DNA of 5,597 nt from Bacillota bacterium (GTDB lineage: Bacteria > Bacillota > Clostridia > Lachnospirales > Lachnospiraceae): positions 1 through 5,597 of the forward strand of contig JAFADH010000238.1 in assembly GCA_023424995.1 (NCBI GenBank). Direction: 5' to 3'. The position numbers and the translations under genes are program-made. Below, one piece after another: positions 1 to 5,559 of this stretch. The notes under the pieces were generated by a model, which saw only the letters and a program-made list of their open reading frames with translations, had not been told where the DNA came from and ran no database searches. Every line of letters begins with the position of its first letter. Position 1 is the stretch's first letter.

Positions 1-365
1 ATCAGATTTGACAGCATTATAAGCAGCGTGACCAGGTATTCGTTCCACAAGCGGGTGTCCGCAAGATAGTCGCCAAGAATGGTGGATGCAGGTGTGAACA
101 CCAGATAGAAGCCAAGAATTTTCAACATGGCAATGGGTACATTATCGGCGGATTGAAATGTATACCGGCGGTTCAGGGTAAAATTCCATAACACGGATAA
201 AAACAACGCAAGTACATAGCATGGCCAGTAACGCCAATCGGTCAGTTCATTCAGCAGAGTAAACGCTGCTATTTCTATGATACCTGCCGAGAGGGAGAAC
301 AGTCCGAATTTAAGGCCGCGGATTATTTCCTTTTTTAGATTATAACTTTCTTTATTGATATCCAT
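1..365 (-). CDS. GtrA-like membrane protein, partial (C-terminus beyond the left edge)
   Basis: An open frame starts at the ATG at 365 and stays open for 121 codons to the window edge, so the end of the protein is missing. It reads as a small polytopic membrane protein. After a short charged N-terminus (MDINKESYNLKKE) come four hydrophobic stretches, at about residues 18-40, 47-62, 77-97 and 109-121. Residues 61-70 (NFTLNRRYTF), at the end of the second segment, match the conserved Asn-Phe...Asn-Arg...Thr-Phe signature of the GtrA family. Known members are 120-150 residues with four membrane helices and are linked to moving lipid-linked sugars across the membrane or to cell-surface polysaccharide; many have no proven function. 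The start is supported by GGAAAGG just upstream. An ATG four bases earlier gives only a few codons before a stop. The gene lies 62 bases after the kinase on the same strand, so co-transcription is possible, but the hairpin between them may limit it. The family call is fairly sure; the role is not. Confidence 0.8.
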   Translation of the reverse strand, partial: MDINKESYNLKKEIIRGLKFGLFSLSAGIIEIAAFTLLNELTDWRYWPCYVLALFLSVLWNFTLNRRYTFQSADNVPIAMLKILGFYLVFTPASTILGDYLADTRLWNEYLVTLLIMLSNL

Positions 366-386
366 CCATCCTTTCCATAAATTAAG

Positions 387-408
387 AGCCACCTGTCTCC
401 AGATGACT
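387..408 (-). terminator. hairpin with GAGA tetraloop between the kinase and GtrA-like genes; possible weak terminator or processing site
   Basis: On the minus strand the RNA reads AGUCAUCUG, GAGA, CAGGUGGCU. The arms form a continuous 9-bp stem with two G:U wobbles, closed by a GNRA-type GAGA loop. The wobbles pair only in minus-strand RNA; on the plus strand they would be A/C mismatches. The structure therefore belongs to the direction in which both neighbours are transcribed. The run after it (CUUAAUUUAU) is only moderately U-rich, so this would be a weak intrinsic terminator at best. It could equally be a partial attenuator or an mRNA-stabilising or processing hairpin that lowers expression of the downstream membrane gene. 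The structure is seen; the function is inferred. Confidence 0.4.
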
Positions 409-427
409 TCTTTGTCTGATGATATAT

Positions 428-2020
428 TTATATATGTAATGCTTTAAAGCTGCCCTTATTGGATTTGTATAAGCGCTTGAACACCTCGAAATTCCTGTCA
501 TACACGGCTTTTGCCTTTTCATCCGGTACAAAGACCTGTTCCGCTGTAACATATTCCTTTATGGCCTTTAGATCAGGAATAACTCCAAGTCCCACTCCGG
601 TCACTGCTGCCGCGCCTACGGCTCCTACGTTCTGGGGGTTGGCAGCCACATCGATCCTATGACCGGTTATATCCGCTAAGATCTGCCCGGTTATGGGGGA
701 CAAAGCGCCTCCGCCTGCAAATCGTATGGTTTCGGAAGTCTTTATTTTTTTCTCCTGGCACTCAAGCATCCACCTGAGATGATAACAGACACCCTCCACC
801 ACCGCACGGATCAATTCCGTTTTCCCGGTATCCAGGGTGATATTGAAGAATATCCCCGCCGCCCTGGGATCTTCAAAAGGACACCTGTTTCCATGCAGCC
901 ACGGTGTAAAAATCACACCGCCTGCCCCCGGTCCTATTGCCATAATCGTCTTCATCAGATAATCATACAGGTTTGTGTAGATGGCTTCCTGACTCTGGGC
1001 CACATGCTTTTTTTCCAGATATATTCCGATCTCATCCAAAGCCAGGTGGTCCTTCACCCACTCCAGGCATTTGCCCGCCGTTTCCATCTCCGCAAAATAA
1101 TTATAGCTGTCGCTCCATACTCCCACAATTGACGCAATCATTCTGCCGGCATCCACCTTCTGCTTCTCTACAATTGTGGAGACCCATCCGGAGGTTCCCA
1201 GATAGATATGGGTATCACCGGCCTCCACGCACCCCGCACCGATTCCTATGAGGGTGGCGTCTCCTCCGCCGCCGAATACCGGTATCCCGGGAACCAGTCC
1301 TAAATCAGCCGCCGCTTCCGAAGTAAGACCCCCTGCCTTATCCGTAGATTTGATCACCTGGGGAAGGTGCTTCATTTGAACGCCGTACATGCCGCAGAGC
1401 GCTTTGCTCCAGCCCTTCTTCCCTTTTCTGGTATCATACAGCAGGGTGGAGAATGCGGAATCCTCCGTCATGATAAACCGGCCGGTGCATCTGTGGATCA
1501 GGTATTCCTTTACGTCCAGCCATTGATGTGTCCGTTCAAAGTTTTCCGGCTCCCTGTGTTCCACCCATTTGTATTTCCAGACGGGATCCTTCACACTGGT
1601 GGAGGCTGCTCTTGTAATTATCAGGCTCTTCGCAAGCCTGAAAATATTGGCGCCGGCAATCCGTATTCCGTAGGCCATACCTTCCCTGATCTCCTCAACG
1701 GCACGCTGGTCCATATAATTCATGGGTCTTCGGACCGGTATACCCTCCTTATCGGCCAGTACAAGCCCCTGCATCTGGGAACAGAAAGATATCCCCGCTA
1801 TCTCGTCGGGCTTGATACCGGTATCCGCAAACAGCTTTTTCGTGGTGGAGCACATGGCACTCCACCACTCCTCTGCCTCCTGCTCCGCCCCTCCGTCTCC
1901 GGTCAGATACAGACCGTAGCCCTGATGGGCATTGGATATCAGCTTAATATTACCGTCTATGCCGAAAAGACAGGTTTTTACCCCCGTAGTTCCTATGTCA
2001 TAAGCAATTACATATATCAT
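428..2020 (-). CDS. FGGY-family carbohydrate kinase (xylulokinase-like)
   Basis: This is a predicted cytoplasmic ATP-dependent sugar kinase that phosphorylates a ketose or polyol; the exact substrate cannot be read from the sequence. Numbered from the farthest upstream possible start (GTG at 2050), the N-terminal domain opens with AYDIGTTGVKT (17-26), the first phosphate-binding loop of the actin/hexokinase fold. MNYMDQR (110-116) lies where the family has its sugar-contacting Asp-Gln-Arg segment. GGGGDATLIGIGAG (260-273) carries the probable catalytic base, Asp264. LGTSGW (284-289), HGNRCPFEDPRAAG (386-399) and FAGGGALSP (444-452) are the adenosine-side and FGGY C-domain motifs. Length (530-540 residues) is slightly above the usual 490-520, with no sign of damage. 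The Met at 2020 was chosen because it starts the protein directly at the first beta strand, as in XylB. Met at 2032 and GTG at 2050 are in frame, and none has a strong ribosome site. With the aldolase upstream it fits a phosphorylate-then-cleave pathway. Xylulokinase, ribulokinase and fuculokinase cannot be told apart here. Confidence 0.92.
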   Translation of the reverse strand: MIYVIAYDIGTTGVKTCLFGIDGNIKLISNAHQGYGLYLTGDGGAEQEAEEWWSAMCSTTKKLFADTGIKPDEIAGISFCSQMQGLVLADKEGIPVRRPMNYMDQRAVEEIREGMAYGIRIAGANIFRLAKSLIITRAASTSVKDPVWKYKWVEHREPENFERTHQWLDVKEYLIHRCTGRFIMTEDSAFSTLLYDTRKGKKGWSKALCGMYGVQMKHLPQVIKSTDKAGGLTSEAAADLGLVPGIPVFGGGGDATLIGIGAGCVEAGDTHIYLGTSGWVSTIVEKQKVDAGRMIASIVGVWSDSYNYFAEMETAGKCLEWVKDHLALDEIGIYLEKKHVAQSQEAIYTNLYDYLMKTIMAIGPGAGGVIFTPWLHGNRCPFEDPRAAGIFFNITLDTGKTELIRAVVEGVCYHLRWMLECQEKKIKTSETIRFAGGGALSPITGQILADITGHRIDVAANPQNVGAVGAAAVTGVGLGVIPDLKAIKEYVTAEQVFVPDEKAKAVYDRNFEVFKRLYKSNKGSFKALHI

Positions 2021-2035
2021 ACTTTTACCCATTTC

Positions 2036-2053
2036 TGCGTGCCCCGGCACGCA
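2036..2053. promoter_or_regulatory. 18-bp GC-rich palindrome between tetR-type and kinase genes; candidate operator or RNA hairpin
   Basis: The plus strand reads TGCGTGCC, CC, GGCACGCA: two perfect 8-base inverted arms around a 2-base centre. It lies 5 bases past the stop codon of the TetR-type gene and just before the likely kinase starts; the GTG at 2050 falls inside it. Palindromes of this size are typical operators for TetR dimers, so autoregulation or control of an internal promoter is possible. As RNA it could instead fold into a 7-bp stem with a four-base loop that would hide the GGGG upstream of the Met at 2032 and so lower kinase translation. The palindrome is seen directly; both functions are inference. 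Confidence 0.4.
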
Positions 2054-2058
2054 AACAG

Positions 2059-2712
2059 CTACTTTTTATGCAGAATCTCCGATTGGCAGAAGGTAAATGC
2101 CGATTCCAGGAATTTTAAAGCTTCCGAAACCATTTTTTCATCATCCTCAAATATATCTTCCCCGCAGTATATCTTTGCTCTTTCTTTATAGTAATCACAG
2201 CAGTAGGAAAACTGCAGCATGGTCAGCAGATTATCAAAGAAGAAGGCAAATAACCTCGGATCGATATCGTTTCTTATATCTCCGGCCTCTATGCCCCTTT
2301 CAATGAATCCGGTATATATTTTAGCTGTCAGTCCCTCTATCCGGCCCGCAAGCACCGGTGCATACTTTTTGCTGCTTCCTGAGGTGACTTCATTATACAT
2401 CCTGATATAATTACCATATTTTCTTGAGTAATGCTGTACTGCCCGAATTATCTTTTCCGCCCGGACCAGCAGCTTATCCTCACCTGCAATGACATCCTGC
2501 AGCACTGATTCCAGGACAGCAAGGCTTCTTTTAACGCAGGCCAGAAAAAAAGCTTCTTTATCTTTATAGTATTTATAAAGGACACCTACGCTGATACCGG
2601 CCTTCTGCGCAATCACATTAATGTTTGCCCTGTCCGGCCCCTTTTCCGCAAATTCCGCTATTCCCGTCTCAAGAATTTCCACCAGCTTTTCTTCCGTCAG
2701 TTTTTTCAGCAT
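2059..2712 (-). CDS. TetR/AcrR-family transcriptional regulator
   Basis: A 217-residue protein of normal length for this family. Residues 8-55 form the DNA-binding domain: a first helix (KLVEILETGIAEFAEKG), then the helix-turn-helix with INVIAQKAGISVGVLYKYYKDKEAFF at 31-56. The pattern IAxxAGIS...LYxYYxxKE is the TetR hallmark. The remaining residues are mostly helical with aromatic clusters (for example LFAFFFDNLLTMLQF near 155-170), as expected for a ligand-binding and dimerisation domain; this half is too variable in the family to name the ligand. Such proteins are mostly repressors released by a small molecule. The ATG at 2712 has TGGAG nine bases upstream and lies 14 bases after the aldolase stop, so the gene is inside the operon rather than divergent from it. 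It probably controls its own transcription unit, perhaps sensing a pathway metabolite. The target site is not established; the palindrome at 2036-2053 is a candidate. Confidence 0.92.
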   Translation of the reverse strand: MLKKLTEEKLVEILETGIAEFAEKGPDRANINVIAQKAGISVGVLYKYYKDKEAFFLACVKRSLAVLESVLQDVIAGEDKLLVRAEKIIRAVQHYSRKYGNYIRMYNEVTSGSSKKYAPVLAGRIEGLTAKIYTGFIERGIEAGDIRNDIDPRLFAFFFDNLLTMLQFSYCCDYYKERAKIYCGEDIFEDDEKMVSEALKFLESAFTFCQSEILHKK

Positions 2713-2726
2713 CTTACTTTACTCCA

Positions 2727-3854
2727 TTATTTTTTCTGCTTCGAATATTTTGTTACATAGACAAACCGTTGAAGGTAAGCATCTATCGTGCTTAACCCTT
2801 CTGTTTTATGCAATGCGGCGGCATACAGATCTGCCGCGCACCCTTTTTTAAGCACCAGGGCAACTGCTCTCGCATCACCTTCGGTGATTCCCGTACACAG
2901 AGCGCCTGCGTTCTCTAAGAGGACGGCATTCTTACTTTTCAATTCCCCGGCAACTGCTTTGGGATCCAGGAGGCCATTCTTCACTTGCTTGATATTGACG
3001 CCTGCAATCTGGGCAAGGTCATCCAGGAACGGTCTCAAGGTCCGCCCGGTGCTGCTGACCTTAAGCACCTCCGGATCCGTGGAATGATGGATATGGGCCG
3101 CCCTGCCGCATTTATATATCTCTGCGTGAAGCACTGCCGCCCTGGGGGCATCCTTTCGCAGACCGTCAATCCTGTATTCCGAAGACTGTCCGCCGCAGCT
3201 TAAGACAAAGGCATCTCCCCTTCGCTCACTGCTTCCGTAATCCTCTGCGCCGGCTTTTGCCTCTCCATTCTGACCGCAAGCCTCCAGGTACCTTTCCTCC
3301 GCAATCCTTTCCAGGGCCTGGGCAATTTCGAAGGAATTCTCCAGGTCGCTTCCCAGGCAGACCGTTCCGTGATATTTCATCAGTACCGCTTTGCAATCCG
3401 GATAATTGCATACGGCCGCCGCCACTCCCTTCCGGAGCTTTCCGGTTGACGGCATTCCATAATCTGCGCAGGGGACAACATCTCCCAATATGTTTTTATG
3501 AACCCCGGAATGCACCTCCAGATTATTTCCCTCAATACTGATCACAGAAGCCTTTATCTGGTGCGTATGAATGATAAAATTGACTTTCGGGCGCAGCCGG
3601 TAAGCATCTGCATGAATCCCCTTCTCACTGGAGGGTTTTATGCCGCCCTCGTAAGAGCAATCTGCCGTATTCACCGTAACTATCTGTTCCGGGGTAAGTG
3701 TCTCGTAAGCCAGACCGCTTGGTGTTATAACAAACTGCGTATCTGAGATCCTGGCACTGATGTTTCCCCAGGTCCTTGCGATGAGTCCGCTTTCCACCAG
3801 CATTTTTCCGGCACGGACTACCAGTTCCTTGGCCTCGTCTGTTGAATATGCCAT
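2727..3854 (-). CDS. class II aldolase/adducin-family protein with apparent degenerate second aldolase-like half
   Basis: A 375-residue protein. Residues 1-195 are a complete class II (zinc) aldolase/epimerase domain: TWGNISARI (28-36) and ITPSGL (43-48) for phosphate binding, Glu77 in PSSE as probable catalytic acid/base, and His96, His98 (IIHTHQ) and His162 (KYHG) as metal ligands. The Glu-to-His spacing of 19 equals that of L-fuculose-phosphate aldolase. Such enzymes split phosphorylated ketoses into DHAP and an aldehyde, or epimerise ribulose 5-phosphate. Ordinary members have 210-260 residues. Here a linker around 196-214 leads to a further 160 residues with the same order of motifs (LHAEIY, HIHHST, VLLENAGALCTG) but with most catalytic positions changed. 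The ATG at 3854 is fixed by a full AAAGGAGGT (3859-3867) five bases upstream, 28 bases after the aminotransferase stop. It probably acts on the product of the downstream kinase. The fold is sure; aldolase versus epimerase activity is not. Confidence 0.9.
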   Translation of the reverse strand: MAYSTDEAKELVVRAGKMLVESGLIARTWGNISARISDTQFVITPSGLAYETLTPEQIVTVNTADCSYEGGIKPSSEKGIHADAYRLRPKVNFIIHTHQIKASVISIEGNNLEVHSGVHKNILGDVVPCADYGMPSTGKLRKGVAAAVCNYPDCKAVLMKYHGTVCLGSDLENSFEIAQALERIAEERYLEACGQNGEAKAGAEDYGSSERRGDAFVLSCGGQSSEYRIDGLRKDAPRAAVLHAEIYKCGRAAHIHHSTDPEVLKVSSTGRTLRPFLDDLAQIAGVNIKQVKNGLLDPKAVAGELKSKNAVLLENAGALCTGITEGDARAVALVLKKGCAADLYAAALHKTEGLSTIDAYLQRFVYVTKYSKQKK

Positions 3855-3858
3855 ACTA

Positions 3859-3867
3859 ACCTCCTTT
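3859..3867 (-). promoter_or_regulatory. strong ribosome binding site of the aldolase gene
   Basis: The minus strand reads AAAGGAGGT, a complete complement to the 16S rRNA 3' end, with the GGAGG core five bases before the ATG at 3854. It fixes that start and is the strongest ribosome site in the window. This suggests the aldolase is translated efficiently on its own rather than only by coupling to the aminotransferase. Confidence 0.85.
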
Positions 3868-3882
3868 GCCGCCGGGGCACAT

Positions 3883-5364
3883 CTAGTCTATGGGCCCGCA
3901 TTTGGACAGCACATGTTCAAATCTTGCCAGTACATCGTCTATCATCTCTTCCGTATAGGCGGCGCTTGTATATAATCTTGAACCGGCCAGCGTTACGATT
4001 CCCTCCGCCATGTAGGCAGCTCCCATATGCTCCATTTCCTTTTGGCGGATGCCCGTCTGCTTTAATACCTGGGGGATCTTCCAGGGCCTCTTCCAGTCCA
4101 CGCAGAAATGCATGGTGCCTGCATTATCCAGATGGCAGATCGAACCCTGGTTGAAGGCTACAAAGGGCAGGCTGTATTTCTTTATCAATTCATGCAGTCC
4201 CTTCGTCAGCCGGTCACCCATGCGCCCGGCAACCTCACAGGCATTGGTCTTTTCAATCTCGCAAAGCGTATAATATCCTGCCGCACAGGATATGGGTGTC
4301 GCAGCCAAAGTACCGCCGCACATTGCCTTGGGTATTTTCTTGCCGGAGGAATCAAGTCCGGCGCCCAGATGTGCCATACAGTCCTTATGTCCTCCGACTC
4401 CCCCCGCACCGGGATACCCGCCGGCGATAATCTTTCCGAAGATGGTCAGATCCGGATCCACGCCAAAATACCCTTGGGCTCCGCTGGTTCCGATACGAAA
4501 TCCCGTCACGACCTCGTCAAATATCAAAAGCGCTCCGTATTTATGAGCCAGCCGTTCCGTTCCTTTGATAAATTCTTTGGAAACAGGGCGTGTGCCGCTC
4601 TCCGGGCCCACCGGTTCGATATAAACTGCCGCCGTACCGCCATACAGCTTGTTCTTTCTCAGCTTCCGTTCCAGATCCTCCAGATCGTTGGGAAAGAATT
4701 CATCCGTATGCTTGAATACAAAATTCGGTACGCCTTTGGACATCAGGCCTTTCGTCCCCGGGACACGCATCCCGTAGGCAAGCTGATCGGACCAGCCATG
4801 ATAGGCTCCGCCCATTTTAAGGATATTTTTCTTTCCCGTCCTCAGCCGAGCAATACGTGCCGCACACATGCAGGCCTCCGTGCCGGAGCCCAGCATACGG
4901 AACATATCCACCGACGGAACCAGTTCGGATATCTTTTTCGCCAGCTTGTATTCATATTCATGAAAAAGTCCCGTGGACGGACCGCAGGTATTCAGCAGTT
5001 CAATTACCTGCTCCCGTACGGCAGGCGGATTGCTTCCCAATATGGTCGGTCCGCCGGCCTGCAGCAGGTCATAATACCAGTTCCCGTCAATATCATACAG
5101 CTTCGCGCCTTCCGCCTTCGTTATTACGATAGGAAACGGATAATTAAATGCCAGATTATGCTGTACTCCTCCCGGTATTATCTGCCGGGCTTCATTAATC
5201 ATTGCTTTGGACTGTGAACATTTCTTATCAAAATAATTGTCCTCATACTCATCCAAATAGGTTTTTCGAATGGAATACACGGGCTTTTGAATCAATTCGT
5301 CCAGTTCCCTCGTTACCTTTTCGGCATCAAGATAATGATCAATAGCAAATCCGTTATAAGCCAT
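3883..5364 (-). CDS. class III PLP-dependent aminotransferase, glutamate-1-semialdehyde aminomutase-like
   Basis: A 493-residue cytoplasmic, pyridoxal-phosphate-dependent enzyme of aminotransferase class III. From about residue 52 it follows the glutamate-1-semialdehyde 2,1-aminomutase (HemL) pattern: INEARQIIPGGV (56-67), the DIDGNWYYDL strand (91-100), GSGTEACMCAARIAR (159-173) for cofactor phosphate, YHGW (188-191) stacking on the ring, DEVVTGFR (283-290) with Asp283 contacting the pyridine nitrogen, and FGKIIAGGYPGAGGVGG (309-325) with Lys311 as the probable Schiff-base lysine. Thr352 in CGGTLAATP probably contacts phosphate from the partner subunit. HemL itself is about 430 residues; the extra length is mostly a charged N-terminal extension (1-51). 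The context is not haem synthesis: no hem gene is present and the partners are an aldolase and a sugar kinase. A transaminase or aminomutase acting on a sugar-derived amino or carbonyl compound is more likely. The ATG at 5364 follows GGAAGG at seven bases. It is the first gene after the promoter at 5415-5443. Fold and cofactor are sure; substrate unknown. Confidence 0.92.
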   Translation of the reverse strand: MAYNGFAIDHYLDAEKVTRELDELIQKPVYSIRKTYLDEYEDNYFDKKCSQSKAMINEARQIIPGGVQHNLAFNYPFPIVITKAEGAKLYDIDGNWYYDLLQAGGPTILGSNPPAVREQVIELLNTCGPSTGLFHEYEYKLAKKISELVPSVDMFRMLGSGTEACMCAARIARLRTGKKNILKMGGAYHGWSDQLAYGMRVPGTKGLMSKGVPNFVFKHTDEFFPNDLEDLERKLRKNKLYGGTAAVYIEPVGPESGTRPVSKEFIKGTERLAHKYGALLIFDEVVTGFRIGTSGAQGYFGVDPDLTIFGKIIAGGYPGAGGVGGHKDCMAHLGAGLDSSGKKIPKAMCGGTLAATPISCAAGYYTLCEIEKTNACEVAGRMGDRLTKGLHELIKKYSLPFVAFNQGSICHLDNAGTMHFCVDWKRPWKIPQVLKQTGIRQKEMEHMGAAYMAEGIVTLAGSRLYTSAAYTEEMIDDVLARFEHVLSKCGPID

Positions 5365-5370
5365 ATATGC

Positions 5371-5380
5371 ACCTTCCTTT
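5371..5380 (-). promoter_or_regulatory. ribosome binding site of the aminotransferase gene
   Basis: The minus strand reads AAAGGAAGGT with the GGAAGG core seven bases before the ATG at 5364. This is a good ribosome site at normal spacing and supports that start. Confidence 0.75.
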
Positions 5381-5414
5381 CAATCACATGAATCTCCGCT
5401 CACGTCTTGCATAT

Positions 5415-5443
5415 ATTTTATTCTTCTAGATATTCCCTGTCAA
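5415..5443 (-). promoter_or_regulatory. near-consensus sigma-A promoter of the operon
   Basis: On the minus strand a perfect -35 hexamer TTGACA (5438-5443) is followed by exactly 17 bases and a -10 hexamer TAAAAT (5415-5420), one base off consensus. Transcription would start near 5408, leaving a leader of about 45 bases before the aminotransferase. No extended -10 TG is present. A promoter this strong would normally need a repressor to keep a specialised pathway silent, which fits the TetR-type gene in the operon. No clear operator overlaps the hexamers. No other promoter of comparable quality was noticed in the spacers, so the four genes downstream probably form one unit. Confidence 0.75.
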
Positions 5444-5511
5444 TGAGTAAGATGTCTAATAATTGGTAAATATTTTATGATATTTCACTATAAATCTGCA
5501 GATATGTAGAT

Positions 5512-5559
5512 ATAAATACAGGCCGGAAGCTGTGCTTTCCGGCCTTGAACTGTATTTAT
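5512..5559. terminator. strong, probably bidirectional intrinsic terminator
   Basis: The inner stem is GGCCGGAAGC (5521-5530) pairing with GCTTTCCGGCC (5534-5544) around a TGT loop, with a single bulged T. Perfect 9-base outer arms (5512-5520 ATAAATACA and 5551-5559 TGTATTTAT) extend it across a one-sided 6-base bulge. The GC-rich core flanked by A-rich and U-rich arms works in either direction. Most simply it ends a minus-strand gene lying to the right of the window. One frame entering from the right edge reads ten codons to a TGA at 5565-5567, about 20 bases before the hairpin, but this is too short to call a gene. It also insulates the promoter at 5415-5443 from readthrough. Confidence 0.75.

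Noticed and set aside
409..445. AT-rich run just after and over the kinase stop that might be a promoter for the GtrA-like gene
   Set aside because: Several TATA-like hexamers occur, but none has a credible -35 partner at 16-18 bases. The alternating TA composition alone explains them.
466..483. TTGTATAAGCGCTTGAACA resembling a catabolite-repression (cre) site
   Set aside because: It lies inside the kinase coding sequence near its 3' end, matches the cre consensus poorly, and the AAGCGCTT palindrome is explained by ordinary codons.
1367..2191. A 274-codon plus-strand open frame running across the kinase 5' part and the end of the TetR-type gene
   Set aside because: It is antisense to two well-supported genes, has no recognisable motifs and no good ribosome site was noticed. 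It is treated as a shadow frame.
4108..5217. A 369-codon plus-strand open frame antisense to the aminotransferase
   Set aside because: The opposite frame encodes a full, motif-complete class III aminotransferase. The plus-strand product shows no recognisable domain and is rich in Arg, His, Gln and Ser, as expected of an antisense shadow.
3883..5364. Naming the aminotransferase hemL (tetrapyrrole synthesis)
   Set aside because: Catalytic motifs are HemL-like, but the N-terminal extension and the sugar kinase/aldolase context argue against a haem role. Class III motifs alone do not fix the substrate.
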